A stretch of 29,394 nt of DNA from JBBRMQ01 sp038230775 (GTDB lineage Bacteria; Acidobacteriota; Thermoanaerobaculia; Gp7-AA8), in the NCBI GenBank assembly GCA_038230775.1, contig JBBRMQ010000022.1, positions 1-29,394 of the forward strand, written 5' to 3'. Within the stretch, counting starts at the first letter, position 1. Every line of letters starts with the position of its first letter. Position numbers and translations under genes: made by a program. The notes beneath the pieces are model-generated. The model was given only the letters and a program-made list of their open reading frames with translations, was not told where the DNA came from and searched no databases. Below are positions 1-9,083 of this stretch, piece after piece.

Positions 1-334
1 CGGCATCGCCGTGCTGGACGAGATCGCGCACTCGGCGCTTCTCGACCGCGTGCAGAACGCGGGGAACTGGTTCGGCGCCGAATTGCGCAAGCTGCAGACG
101 CGCATGCCGTCGATCGTCGACGTGCGCGGCGCCGGAATGATATGGGGCATCGAGCTCGATCGTCCTGCGAAAGCCGTCGCAACGGAGCTGCTGGCACGCG
201 GGTTCGTCGTTGGCACTGCAAGAGACAACGTCATCCGTCTTCTTCCGCCGTACGTCACGCCGAAGAAGGCATTCGTGGAATTCATTGCAGCGCTCGAGCA
301 GGTGGTCGCCGGCGCGAAGGAGAAGGCAGCTTGA
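1..334 (+). CDS. argD: Acetylornithine aminotransferase, C-terminal part (5' end outside window)
   Basis: PLP-dependent class III aminotransferase that converts N-acetylglutamate semialdehyde to N-acetylornithine in arginine synthesis; many homologues also serve the DAP branch of lysine synthesis. Only about the last 110 codons are present (reading frame from base 2). They cover the C-terminal small domain: VRGAGMIWGIEL near the start of that domain and the IRLLPPY motif close to the end, both typical of ArgD. The PLP-lysine region lies outside the window. The TGA at 332-334 overlaps the TTG start of argG, so the two are probably translationally coupled. The assignment leans on context (argG, argH and argJ follow); other class III aminotransferases have similar tails. 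Confidence 0.85.
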   Translation, partial: GIAVLDEIAHSALLDRVQNAGNWFGAELRKLQTRMPSIVDVRGAGMIWGIELDRPAKAVATELLARGFVVGTARDNVIRLLPPYVTPKKAFVEFIAALEQVVAGAKEKAA

Positions 335-1551
335 AAGCGAAGAAAGTCGCGCTCGCGTATTCGGGCGGTCTGGATACGTCCGTCATCATTCCCTGGCTGA
401 AGGAAAACTATGGCTGCGAAGTCGTCGCCGTGGCGGTCGATGTCGGTCAGGCCGAAGAGACATCCGGCCTCGAGGCCAAGGCTTATGCCACCGGCGCGTG
501 CGATTTCTATCTCATCGACGCGAAGGAAGAGTTCGCGAAGGACTACATCTTCCCGGTGCTCAAGGCGGGCGCGATCTACGAGCACGACTACCTGCTCGGC
601 ACCGCGACCGCGCGCCCGCTCATCGCGCGCAAGCAGGTCGAGATCGCGCTGGCGACCGGATGCGACGCCGTCGCGCACGGCTGCACGGGCAAGGGCAACG
701 ACCAGGTTCGCTTCGAGCTCGCCTATCAGGCGCTCGCGCCGGAGCTCGAGATCATTGCGCCGTGGCGCGAGTGGACGATCGTCTCGCGTGAAGACGCCAT
801 CGACTTCGCGTCGGAGCGCGGCATTCCGGTTCCGGTAACGAAGAAGGATCCGTATTCGCGCGATCGCAACCTCTGGCATCTGTCGCACGAAGGTGGTCCG
901 CTGGAAGATCCGGCATTCGAGCCGGAAGCGTCGATGTTCAAGCTGACGACCGATCCGATGAGCGCACCCGATGTGCCGGAGAAGGTCACCATCGACTTTC
1001 AGCATGGTGTCCCCGTCTCCGTGAATGGGAAATCGCTTTCGCCCGCGACTCTCGTGCAGACGTTGAACGAGATCGGCGGCCGCCACGGCGTCGGCCGCGC
1101 CGACCTCGTCGAGAACCGGCTCATCGGCATCAAGTCGCGCGGCGTCTACGAGACGCCCGGCGGCACGATGCTCGTCACTGCGCTGAAAGCGCTGGAGTCG
1201 ATCACGCTCGATCGCGACAGCGCGCACGAGAAAGAACGCAGCTCGACGCGCTACGCGGAGCTGGTGTACTTCGGCCAGTGGTTCTCGCCGCTGAAGGAAG
1301 CATTCGACGCGTTCGTCGACTCGATCACCGAGCCGGTCACCGGAAGCGTCACGCTGAAACTCTACAAAGGCAACGCGTCCGTGGTCTCGCGCACGTCGCC
1401 GAACTCGCTCTACTCCGAAGACCTCGCGTCGTTCAACATGCGCGGCTACGACGCCACCGATTCGGCGGGGTTCATCCGCCTGTTCGGACTGCCGTTGCGC
1501 GGCCGCAAGCGCCTGGCGCCGTTCATCGTGGAGAAGCAAGCGGCACGATGA
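331..1551 (+). CDS. argG: Argininosuccinate synthase
   Basis: Joins citrulline and aspartate using ATP to give argininosuccinate, the penultimate step of arginine synthesis (cytoplasm). The 406-residue length matches the family. The N-type ATP pyrophosphatase loop AYSGGLDTS is at residues 9-17 and the citrulline/aspartate-binding segment GCTGKGNDQVRF at residues 117-128. I chose the TTG start at 331: an AAGGAG ribosome site at 317-322 sits 8 nt upstream, it overlaps the argD stop as TTGA, and the protein then begins MKAKKVALAYSGG, as the family does. A longer frame opens upstream but only runs out of phase through argD. The stop TGA overlaps the ATG of argH (ATGA). Confidence 0.97.
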   Translation: MKAKKVALAYSGGLDTSVIIPWLKENYGCEVVAVAVDVGQAEETSGLEAKAYATGACDFYLIDAKEEFAKDYIFPVLKAGAIYEHDYLLGTATARPLIARKQVEIALATGCDAVAHGCTGKGNDQVRFELAYQALAPELEIIAPWREWTIVSREDAIDFASERGIPVPVTKKDPYSRDRNLWHLSHEGGPLEDPAFEPEASMFKLTTDPMSAPDVPEKVTIDFQHGVPVSVNGKSLSPATLVQTLNEIGGRHGVGRADLVENRLIGIKSRGVYETPGGTMLVTALKALESITLDRDSAHEKERSSTRYAELVYFGQWFSPLKEAFDAFVDSITEPVTGSVTLKLYKGNASVVSRTSPNSLYSEDLASFNMRGYDATDSAGFIRLFGLPLRGRKRLAPFIVEKQAAR

Positions 1552-2825
1552 CCGTTCGCAAGTTGTGGGGAGGTCGATTCGAGTCCGGTCCGTCCGATCT
1601 GCTCCGTCAGTTCAACGACTCGTTCTCATTCGACCATCAGCTCTTCGCCGCCGACGTTGAAGGCTCGATCGCCTGGGCGCGCGGGCTCGAGAAGGCGGAG
1701 GTGCTCACGTCCGATGAGGCGGAGAAACTCATCGCCGCGCTGCAGCAGATCTCCGCGCCGAAGTCCTTCGACGATCACGAAGACGTGCACTCCTACGTCG
1801 AAGCGAAGCTGTACGAGAAGTTAGGCGCGCTCGCGGGCAAGCTCCACACCGGTCGCTCGCGCAACGATCAGGTCGCAACCGACTTACGACTCTGGCTGAA
1901 GCGCGCCACCGACAGCGCCGTCATCCTCGCGCGGACGCTGGCCATCACGCTCGCCGGCCGCGCCGCGGAAGAAGCGGCGACGCCGATGCCCGGCTACACA
2001 CATTCGAAACAGGCGGAGCCGATCACGTTCGGCCACTGGTGTCTCGCCTACGTCGAGATGCTTCTGCGCGACATCGATCGTTTCGAGACCGCCCACGATC
2101 GCGGAGACGAGTGTCCGCTCGGGTCGGGCGCACTGGCCGGCACCCCGGTGAACATCGATCGGCAGGCCATCGCACGCTCGCTCGGTTTCGCGCGGCCGAC
2201 GGCCAACTCGATCGACGCGGTTGCCGATCGCGACTTCGCAGTCGAGTATCTATTCGCCTCGTCGCTGCTGCTGTCGCATCTGTCTCGTCTGGCCGAAGAT
2301 CTCATCTTCTTTACGTCGGACGAGGCCGGATACGCGGAGTTGCCGGACGCGATGGCCACCGGTTCGTCGCGCATGCCCCAGAAAAAGAATCCGGATGTAC
2401 TGGAGCTGATCCGCGGTCACGCCGCGCGATCGATCGGCGAGCTCACCGGATTACTCGCGCTGCTCAAGGGTATCCCGCTCGCGTACGACAAGGATCTGCA
2501 GCTCGACAAGGAGCCGTTGTTCCGCACGCACGCGGTCCTGCGCGCCGCACTTCCCGCGCTGACCGCACTCCTCGCCGACCTGAAGCTCGATCGCGATCGC
2601 ATGCGGGCCGCGGCAACATCTCCGCTGCTGCTGGCTACGGATGCGGCCGACGAGCTGGCCGCGAAGGGCATGCCGTTCCGCGAGGCGCACGAAATCGTGG
2701 GCCGCAATCGCCAGCAGTCGTTCAACAGCATCGAGACGATTCTGGGCAAGAAGTCCGCGACCGGCGGCACGTCGCCCGAACGCGTGCGCGAGGCCGCGCT
2801 GCGCGCTCTGGAGCAATTGAAGTGA
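1548..2825 (+). CDS. argH: Argininosuccinate lyase
   Basis: Splits argininosuccinate into arginine and fumarate, the last step of arginine synthesis; family members are homotetramers of the fumarase/aspartase superfamily. HTGRSRND is at residues 100-107 and the superfamily signature GSSRMPQKKNP at residues 272-282, which contains the mobile-loop catalytic serine. The protein has 425 residues, about 30 fewer than E. coli ArgH (457). The missing part lies near the C terminus: between the HEIVG motif and the terminal GGTSPERV segment there are only about 20 residues, where I recall about 48 in E. coli. All catalytic motifs remain, so the gene is probably functional. The ATG overlaps the argG stop and the TGA overlaps the GTG of argJ. 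Confidence 0.96.
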   Translation: MTVRKLWGGRFESGPSDLLRQFNDSFSFDHQLFAADVEGSIAWARGLEKAEVLTSDEAEKLIAALQQISAPKSFDDHEDVHSYVEAKLYEKLGALAGKLHTGRSRNDQVATDLRLWLKRATDSAVILARTLAITLAGRAAEEAATPMPGYTHSKQAEPITFGHWCLAYVEMLLRDIDRFETAHDRGDECPLGSGALAGTPVNIDRQAIARSLGFARPTANSIDAVADRDFAVEYLFASSLLLSHLSRLAEDLIFFTSDEAGYAELPDAMATGSSRMPQKKNPDVLELIRGHAARSIGELTGLLALLKGIPLAYDKDLQLDKEPLFRTHAVLRAALPALTALLADLKLDRDRMRAAATSPLLLATDAADELAAKGMPFREAHEIVGRNRQQSFNSIETILGKKSATGGTSPERVREAALRALEQLK

Positions 2826-3994
2826 AGTTGCCCAGAGGGTTCATGGCGTCCGGCATCCGCGCCGGCATAAGGAAGAAGCGTCCCGACCTCGGCCTCATCG
2901 TCGCCGAGCAGGGCGCGAACGCCGCCGCGGTGTTCACGCAGAATCGATTTCAGGCCGCGCCGGTGGTTCTGTCGAAAGCGGCTCTGAAGAAAAGCGGCGG
3001 CCGGCTGAAGGCGGTCGTCGTGAACGCCGGCTGCGCCAACGCGGTCACCGGCAAGCCGGGCCTCGCGGCAGCCAAACGCGTGCGGGCGGCCGCGGCGGAG
3101 CTCCTGCGTTGCCCCGAGGAAGAGATTTTTCTGGCGTCGACGGGCGTGATCGGTGTGGTGCTGCCGGACAAGAAAGTGCGCGAGTCGCTGCCCGACGCCG
3201 TGACGCGTCTCTCCACCGGCGGCATCGACGCGCTCTCGCACGCGATCCTCACCACGGACGTCGGACCGAAGGTGTCGCAGGCGACGTTCATGACCGACGG
3301 CAAGCGCGGGCGGATCGTCGGCGTGGCCAAGGGCGCCGGCATGATCCATCCCAACATGGCCACCATGCTGAGCTTCATTACGACCGATGCCGCGATGTCG
3401 ACAGCCGCGCTGCAGCGTTCGTTGAAGGAAGCGGTGGACCAGAGCTTCAACGCGATCTCCGTCGATGGGGACACGTCGACCAACGACTGCGTTCTGCTGA
3501 TGGCCAGCGGAAAACTCGACAACGCACAGAACGTCGATGCCTCCGATTTCCAGACTACACTGAATCGCGTCTGCCGCGATCTTGCCTGGATGATCGTGCG
3601 CGACGGCGAAGGCGCGACACGCGTGATGGAAATCGACGTTCGCGGTGCGCGCAACGAACGCGAGGCGAAGCTCGCCGCACATGCGATCGCCACGTCGCCG
3701 CTGGTGAAGACCGCGCTGCATGGCGGCGATCCGAACTGGGGCCGCATCCTCGCCGCCGTCGGACGCAGCGGCGCGCGCTTCTCAGTCAAACGCGTCTCCC
3801 TGTCCGCAGGCAAGATCACGCTCGTTCACAAAGGCGATCCGGCCCCGTATCGCGAGAAGGACGCGGCGAAAGTCTTTGCCAAAGAACGCGTTCCGATCCA
3901 CGTCGACCTTGGCAGCGGCAACGCCCGCGCCGTCGTCCTGGCGAGCGATCTTGGTCACGACTACGTCAGCCTCAACGCCGATTATCGTTCCTGA
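2822..3994 (+). CDS. argJ: Bifunctional glutamate N-acetyltransferase / ornithine acetyltransferase
   Basis: Moves the acetyl group from N-acetylornithine to glutamate (the cyclic arginine pathway); many members also acetylate glutamate from acetyl-CoA. Family members are made as a precursor that cuts itself into two chains. The cleavage motif KGAGMIHPNMATML is present and T181, after A180, is the expected nucleophile and new N terminus. Length is 390 residues, within the usual range, ending in the family-typical NADYRS. I chose GTG at 2822 because it overlaps the argH stop (GTGA), has GGAG at 2810-2813 and yields MKLPRGFMASGIRAG, a normal ArgJ start; ATG at 2843 is a shorter alternative. The N-acetylglutamate synthase activity cannot be read from sequence alone. 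Confidence 0.96.
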   Translation: MKLPRGFMASGIRAGIRKKRPDLGLIVAEQGANAAAVFTQNRFQAAPVVLSKAALKKSGGRLKAVVVNAGCANAVTGKPGLAAAKRVRAAAAELLRCPEEEIFLASTGVIGVVLPDKKVRESLPDAVTRLSTGGIDALSHAILTTDVGPKVSQATFMTDGKRGRIVGVAKGAGMIHPNMATMLSFITTDAAMSTAALQRSLKEAVDQSFNAISVDGDTSTNDCVLLMASGKLDNAQNVDASDFQTTLNRVCRDLAWMIVRDGEGATRVMEIDVRGARNEREAKLAAHAIATSPLVKTALHGGDPNWGRILAAVGRSGARFSVKRVSLSAGKITLVHKGDPAPYREKDAAKVFAKERVPIHVDLGSGNARAVVLASDLGHDYVSLNADYRS

Positions 3995-4025
3995 TTGCCC
4001 TCGGGGCTAACATAGCGTCTCACGC

Positions 4026-6074
4026 ATGCCCAGTCAGCCGGCGAAGATCGGAAAGTACGAGATTCTCTCGCAGCTCGGCCGCGGCGGCATGGGCGTGGTC
4101 TACAAAGCCCACGATCCGGTCATCGACCGCGTCGTCGCCATCAAGACCATTCTCATCAGCGGCGATGAAGAGGAAGCCCGCGACCTCGTCGAACGCCTGC
4201 ACATGGAAGCGCGTTCGGCTGGACGTCTCCACCACACAAATATCGTGACGGTGTTCGATTACGGCGACCAGGACCAGCTGTCCTACATCGTTATGGAGTA
4301 CGTCGAAGGTGTGAACCTCGCGCGCCTCATCGAAGAGCGCCGGCCGATCGCCCTCGCGTCGAAGCTCCGCATTCTCATTCAGGTCGCGCAAGGTCTCGCC
4401 TACGCTCACGAGCACAGCGTCATTCATCGGGACATGAAGCCGTCCAACGTCTGCGTGACGGCGAAAGGAATCGCGAAGATCCTCGATTTCGGTCTCGCGC
4501 GCTTCGACGACACCAAGCTGACGAAAACGGGATATATGGCCGGCACCATCGCCTACATGTCGCCGGAGCGTTTGAGCGGCGAGAGCGGAATCAAAGACGA
4601 CATCTTCGCGCTCGGTGCCATTGCCTACGAGTTTCTTACCTATGTGCGCGCGTTTCCCGGCTCCTCCGCGCCCGAGGTGATGTCGAAAATCATCACTCCG
4701 GAGCCGCCGCGCGCTCCTTCACTCGTTGCCGGTCTCCCCGTCGAGCTCGATCGAGTCATCGCCACAGCGCTCGCCAAGGACGTCGCGGACCGTTACGACA
4801 GCGCGGCCGTTTTCGCGAACGGGCTGGAACACCTTCTCCACTCGGACGCGGTGAGGACATTTACGGAACCGCATCAGCCCGAGGGGGAAAGCGGGGGCGA
4901 CTTCCTCGACGATCGGCGATCCGGCAGTGTGTACGTGGGTCCTAGCAGCGCGAAACTCGACTCCTCGCCCCCGGCCACGATGCAGACGCTGAAGGAAGAC
5001 GCTCCGACAATCGCGATGGCGCCTGCCACGTCCGTTGCCACCCAGATTCAGGGAGCGGCGACGGATCGCGGCGTGGCCATCGCTCCGGTGGCAGCCGCCA
5101 CGCAGGTCATCGCTTCCGCTTCGCCGCGCCGTGGAGGGATGCCCGTCGCTGCAATCGTGATTCTGGTCGTCGCTGCCGCCGGCGTGTGGCTTGCGCGCCG
5201 GACGCCGTCCACCGTTCCGCCGCCCGTCGTCTCCAACAGCCAGGCGCCGCTGCCCGTTTCTCCCAAGCCCGTCGCGAGCGATCTCGTGGAAAAAACGGAG
5301 CTGCAACTCGCCACGGCGCGAACGCTGAGCGACGAGCTTGGACGCCGGTCGCTGAATCATCAGGAGATGATGCGATTTAGCGAAGCCAAAGCCCGTATGA
5401 CGATAGCGGAAAAAAAGATCCGTGAAAACGATTACGAATCAGGCGCGCGACTGATCTCCGGCTCACTCAGCGCGCTCGAAGCCGTGATGTCCGCGAACAG
5501 CACGCGCAGTCAGCAGCCAGGGGAACGGGTTCCCGACAAACACCCTGCAGGCAAGCCGCCGATGGTCAGGACGGCGAGCGCGGGGCCGCCGCCAATCAAG
5601 TCAGCGGTCGCGGCGCCGCGTCCCATCGCAGTCACAACGGTTCCTGAAACGCGGCCGGCGCCGGCGCCGGTGCCGGTGCCGGTGCCGGTGCCGGTGCAAC
5701 CAGCTCCCGCTGTGCAACCAACTGCGGTCGAGCCCCCGCCGCGTCAGCCGACGGCCGAGTCGCCGGAGCGGCAGGTGGCGTCATTCATCGCGCAACTCGC
5801 GGCGGCCTATCAGGCGAAAGACGTGGCCTTCTTTCGCGAGCATGCCGCGCACTTCTCGGATCAACTCGCGAATGCGATCCGCAATTCACCTTCGGTGCGG
5901 GTCGAGTTGCAGATCATGCGCACGGAGTTTGCCGATCCCCATCACGCCAGCGTGCACGTCAAGCGCGCCGACTGGTTCGGTGACGCCAATGCCACTCCCG
6001 CCACGCAGACGTTGGTGTATCGCATCGAGCGTGGAGCAAACGGCTGGGAGATCTTGTCGATCGGTCGCGAGTGA
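4026..6074 (+). CDS. Membrane-anchored Hanks-type Ser/Thr protein kinase with C-terminal NTF2-like domain
   Basis: 682 residues. An N-terminal cytoplasmic kinase domain (about 11-275) has the glycine loop GRGGMGVVY (18-26), the VAIK lysine K40, the catalytic loop HRDMKPSN (134-141) and DFG (154-156), so it should be active. A Ser/Pro-rich linker leads to one transmembrane helix (about 372-390) followed by RR. The part beyond the membrane holds a charged helical stretch (about 420-490), a Pro/Val/Ala-rich spacer with perfect PV repeats, and a final domain (about 580-682) resembling the NTF2/SnoaL/DUF4440 fold, possibly a ligand sensor. There are no PASTA repeats. It starts 31 nt after argJ with no clear ribosome site, so co-transcription is possible but unproven. 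The substrate is unknown. Confidence 0.9.
   Translation: MPSQPAKIGKYEILSQLGRGGMGVVYKAHDPVIDRVVAIKTILISGDEEEARDLVERLHMEARSAGRLHHTNIVTVFDYGDQDQLSYIVMEYVEGVNLARLIEERRPIALASKLRILIQVAQGLAYAHEHSVIHRDMKPSNVCVTAKGIAKILDFGLARFDDTKLTKTGYMAGTIAYMSPERLSGESGIKDDIFALGAIAYEFLTYVRAFPGSSAPEVMSKIITPEPPRAPSLVAGLPVELDRVIATALAKDVADRYDSAAVFANGLEHLLHSDAVRTFTEPHQPEGESGGDFLDDRRSGSVYVGPSSAKLDSSPPATMQTLKEDAPTIAMAPATSVATQIQGAATDRGVAIAPVAAATQVIASASPRRGGMPVAAIVILVVAAAGVWLARRTPSTVPPPVVSNSQAPLPVSPKPVASDLVEKTELQLATARTLSDELGRRSLNHQEMMRFSEAKARMTIAEKKIRENDYESGARLISGSLSALEAVMSANSTRSQQPGERVPDKHPAGKPPMVRTASAGPPPIKSAVAAPRPIAVTTVPETRPAPAPVPVPVPVPVQPAPAVQPTAVEPPPRQPTAESPERQVASFIAQLAAAYQAKDVAFFREHAAHFSDQLANAIRNSPSVRVELQIMRTEFADPHHASVHVKRADWFGDANATPATQTLVYRIERGANGWEILSIGRE
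5655..5696 (+). repeat. Hexanucleotide tandem repeat inside the kinase gene
   Basis: Seven perfect 6-bp units: two CCGGCG followed by five CCGGTG. They are in frame and encode Pro-Ala twice and then Pro-Val five times in the extracytoplasmic spacer of the kinase. Because the unit is a multiple of three, changes in copy number would alter spacer length without breaking the frame. Confidence 0.95.
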
Positions 6075-6078
6075 CGCA

Positions 6079-7314
6079 CTACATCGTCATCTGAATACCG
6101 GCGGTCACGACGTAGCCGGGCCGGATCCCGGCGTTGTTCATCGGGACCAGCAGGTTGAACAAGAGTGCGCGGTCGGTTCCGAGCTTGAGCTTTCCGCCGA
6201 TGGTGCCGTCGATTTCGGAGCGGCCGAGGAGCGATTGGTTCCCCAGAATGACGCTGCGGAAAAGCGATGAGGCTTTTGGTCGCACCACGCCGATGACATC
6301 GGTGGAGATCGTGAACCCCGGTGATGCCGCGATCTCTGTGCCGAAGCGGTAGTCAAACGCGTTGAGGTTCGTCTCCCCGAATGTCGCCTCGTACGCGAGG
6401 TTGAGGTGCGGCGTGAACCGGCGCACCACCTTCGAGACAATGTACGTTTCGCGCAGTTTCACATGGCCGTTGCCGAGGAAGTTTTCCTTCTGGCCGGAGG
6501 GCAGAACGATGTCGGTCAGCAGTGCCGAGTCGACGCCGCCCTTGACGTTCAGGCGCAGCTTCGCACGCGCCACGATGTCTCCGATTCCAACCGCGGTGGC
6601 CGTGCCGTATTGATCCGGCGTCTCGACGTTGGGGTCGAAGTGGTGCGTGGCGGTCGAGCTGCCCGGTGAAATGACCACGAATGCGTGCGTAAAGACCTGC
6701 AGGTCGTTGCGGATGTAGGGGATGACAACGCCGACGTCGAGGCGGTTCGTCATTCCGTAGACGACGCTCAGCGCGAGCGCCTGGCTCTTCATCCGGAAAT
6801 GCAGGTCGATGTTGACGGTGTCCTGCAGGAACGGGAACTCCGGACGCCCGAACGTGCATGCATCCGTCACGCAATGGTGCAACACGAGCTCCGTCGTGTC
6901 CTGGCCGGCGATGGTGTGGTAATCGGCGAACGTATAGGTGAGCGAGACGTTGAGGTTATTCTTACCGCTCGTCGATCCGCGCTCGGCCAGAATCGGTCCC
7001 AGCGATCCCTCCACGCGCTCGTACGTTCCCGTCGCTTCGTTGAAGCGGTACGACACCAGTCCCACCGCCGACGGGATCGGAAAGAACGACCGCGATTGCA
7101 TGACGGCCTGCAGAGTCTTCGTGAAATTCTGAAAGTCGCCCGTCTGCCCGAAGTGCGAATTGTGACCGGTGTCGGCGAGCTGAATCCCGTTTCCGCCGTA
7201 CAGGTTGTTGATCAGATCGCTCAGCGTCCTGCCGTGCTGAAACGTTACTTGCTGCGCGCCGGCAGCAGTGGAAAGCATCACTAGAACGAAACAGTTGAAT
7301 GCGCGCCGAATCAT
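6079..7314 (-). CDS. Signal-peptide protein, probable outer-membrane beta-barrel (MetA-pathway/phenol-degradation-like family)
   Basis: 411 residues. The first ~20 residues form a classical signal peptide ending AAGA before QQVTF. The rest is rich in alternating hydrophobic/polar strands (NLNVSLTYTF, QALALSVVYGM, RLDVGVVIPYI, ARAKLRLNV, HLNLAYEATFG) with a GIGDIVARAKLRL segment, a pattern I associate with the PF13557 beta-barrel family. It lacks the usual terminal aromatic residue (it ends GIQMTM). A Cys pair in HHCVTDACTF could form a disulfide. A strong GAGGAGG ribosome site lies 4 nt before the ATG. It converges on the kinase gene with only 4 nt between stops and diverges from ggt. The transported substrate, if any, is unknown. 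Confidence 0.7.
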   Translation of the reverse strand: MIRRAFNCFVLVMLSTAAGAQQVTFQHGRTLSDLINNLYGGNGIQLADTGHNSHFGQTGDFQNFTKTLQAVMQSRSFFPIPSAVGLVSYRFNEATGTYERVEGSLGPILAERGSTSGKNNLNVSLTYTFADYHTIAGQDTTELVLHHCVTDACTFGRPEFPFLQDTVNIDLHFRMKSQALALSVVYGMTNRLDVGVVIPYIRNDLQVFTHAFVVISPGSSTATHHFDPNVETPDQYGTATAVGIGDIVARAKLRLNVKGGVDSALLTDIVLPSGQKENFLGNGHVKLRETYIVSKVVRRFTPHLNLAYEATFGETNLNAFDYRFGTEIAASPGFTISTDVIGVVRPKASSLFRSVILGNQSLLGRSEIDGTIGGKLKLGTDRALLFNLLVPMNNAGIRPGYVVTAGIQMTM

Positions 7315-7385
7315 CTGGCCTCCTCGAACGAGATGCGTGCCGCGGAGCAGTTGCAGGAGAGAGTTCGAGGATACACTAACGCGCC
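7315..7385. promoter_or_regulatory. Divergent intergenic region between the barrel gene and ggt
   Basis: This 71-bp gap must hold the start signals of two diverging genes. On the minus strand GAGGAGG (complement of 7319-7325) serves the barrel gene. On the plus strand the only promoter-like pair I see is TTGCAG (7351-7356) and TACACT (7372-7377) with a short 15-nt spacer. ggt has no Shine-Dalgarno at normal distance, so it may be read from a very short leader. The promoter assignment is weak. Confidence 0.3.
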
Positions 7386-9083
7386 ATGAAAAAAGGACTT
7401 GCGCTGCTGCTGTTCATCGCTCTTCCGCTGCAGGCCGCGTCACGCCTGCCGGTGCGCGAAGCGCATGCGATGGCGGCATCGGTCGACGTCATCGCATCGC
7501 GCGTCGGCGCCGATGTCATGAAGCACGGCGGGAACGCGGTCGATGCCGCGGTCGCGGTTGCGCTCACCCTCGCCGTCACCTGGCCCGAAGCCGGAAACCT
7601 CGGCGGCGGAGGCTTCATGCTGATCCGCAAGGCGGATGGCACGACCGAAGCGCTCGACTATCGCGAACGCGCGCCGCTGGCCGCGACCCGCGACATGTAC
7701 CTCGACGCCAGCGGCAACGTCATCAAGGACGCATCGCTCGTCGGCTACAGGGCGATCGGCGTTCCGGGCACCGTGGCGGGACTGGCGCTCGCGCACAAGC
7801 GCTACGGCAAGTTGCCGTGGCGCGATCTCGTCGAGCCGGCGCGCAAGCTTGCAGCGGACGGATTCGTCGTCAGTCAGTACTTGTCCGGTAGTCTGCGGAT
7901 GAAGCTCGCGACCGACCGCATGAAGCTCTTCCCGGAGAGCTGGCGGATTTTCCAACGCGACGGGAAGCCGTATCAGACGGGCGAAACATTCATTCAGCCG
8001 GAACTGGCGCAAACGCTGGCGCGCATTCAACAGGACCCCAGTGATTTCTATCGCGGCGAGATCGCGAAGCGGATCGTCGCCGACGTGCGCGCTCACGGCG
8101 GAATCATCACCGCCGAAGATCTCGCGAAGTATGAGCCCACCGTGCGCACGCCGCTGCGCGGAACGTATCGCGGCTGCGAGGTCATCACGATGCCGCCGTC
8201 GTCGTCGGGTGGCATCGCCCTCATCGAGATGCTGAACATGCTCGAGCCGTACGACATCCGATCGATGGGCTGGCATTCGTCGCAGCAGGTGCATACGCTC
8301 GTCGAGGTCATGCGCCGCGCGTACGCCGACCGCGCAGCGTTTCTTGGCGACACGGATTTCGTGAAGGTTCCGGCCGCTGGCCTGATGTCGCGTGAATACG
8401 CGGCGAAGAGAAGAGCCGATATCGATCCGGCACACGCCAGCCGGAGCGCAGACGTCGCCGCGGGCGACCCCGCACGATACGAGTCTCCGCAGACCACGCA
8501 CTTCACAATCGTCGATGAGTCGGGCATGGTGATCGCCAACACCTACACGCTGAATGAGAGCTACGGTTCCGCGGCGACGGCAACGGGCATGGGCTTCCTC
8601 CTCAACGACGAGATGGACGACTTCACCTCGAAGCCCGGCGTTCCGAATACGTACGGCCTCATTCAGGGCGAGAAGAATGCGATCCAGCCGCGGAAACGCC
8701 CCCTGTCGTCCATGACGCCGACGATCGTGACGAAAGATGGGAAACTGTTCCTGGCGCTCGGCAGCCCGGGCGGCTCGACGATCATCAACAGCGTGCTGCA
8801 GGTGATCGTGAACATCGTCGACTTCGACATGAACCTGCAGCTGGCCATCGACATGCCGCGGTTTCACCATCAGTGGCTCCCCGACAAGATCGCCTGGGAG
8901 CCGTACGAGTTTGCCGCCGATGTGCGCAGCCTTCTCGAGCGCATGGGACATGTCTTTGCCGATCCCGGCTATGCCGACCCTCGCGGGATCGGCGACATGC
9001 ACGCCATCATGATCGACCCCAAAGACGGAATGCGCCTCGGCGCCTCGGACCCACGACGAGGGGGCCAGGCGGTGGGATATTGA
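7386..9083 (+). CDS. ggt: Gamma-glutamyltranspeptidase (glutathione hydrolase)
   Basis: Ntn-hydrolase that removes or transfers the gamma-glutamyl group of glutathione and similar compounds in the periplasm or outside the cell. It has 565 residues, as usual. A signal peptide covers about 1-20 (MKKGLALLLFIALPLQAASR). The large-subunit motif NLGGGGFML is present. The self-cleavage site is PQ|TTHFTIVDESG with T370 as nucleophile and first residue of the small subunit; the oxyanion/gamma-glutamyl-binding SPGGST is at 460-465. It is followed, with a 1-nt overlap, by an M20 dipeptidase gene, which fits stepwise breakdown of gamma-glutamyl peptides. GGT and the related cephalosporin acylases are hard to separate by eye, but the motif set favours GGT. 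Confidence 0.95.
   Translation: MKKGLALLLFIALPLQAASRLPVREAHAMAASVDVIASRVGADVMKHGGNAVDAAVAVALTLAVTWPEAGNLGGGGFMLIRKADGTTEALDYRERAPLAATRDMYLDASGNVIKDASLVGYRAIGVPGTVAGLALAHKRYGKLPWRDLVEPARKLAADGFVVSQYLSGSLRMKLATDRMKLFPESWRIFQRDGKPYQTGETFIQPELAQTLARIQQDPSDFYRGEIAKRIVADVRAHGGIITAEDLAKYEPTVRTPLRGTYRGCEVITMPPSSSGGIALIEMLNMLEPYDIRSMGWHSSQQVHTLVEVMRRAYADRAAFLGDTDFVKVPAAGLMSREYAAKRRADIDPAHASRSADVAAGDPARYESPQTTHFTIVDESGMVIANTYTLNESYGSAATATGMGFLLNDEMDDFTSKPGVPNTYGLIQGEKNAIQPRKRPLSSMTPTIVTKDGKLFLALGSPGGSTIINSVLQVIVNIVDFDMNLQLAIDMPRFHHQWLPDKIAWEPYEFAADVRSLLERMGHVFADPGYADPRGIGDMHAIMIDPKDGMRLGASDPRRGGQAVGY

Noticed and set aside
2039..2821. An open-frame extension of argJ upstream into argH
   Set aside because: It is an out-of-phase overlap with argH, Arg/Gly-rich. 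ArgJ homology starts right at the GTG 2822.
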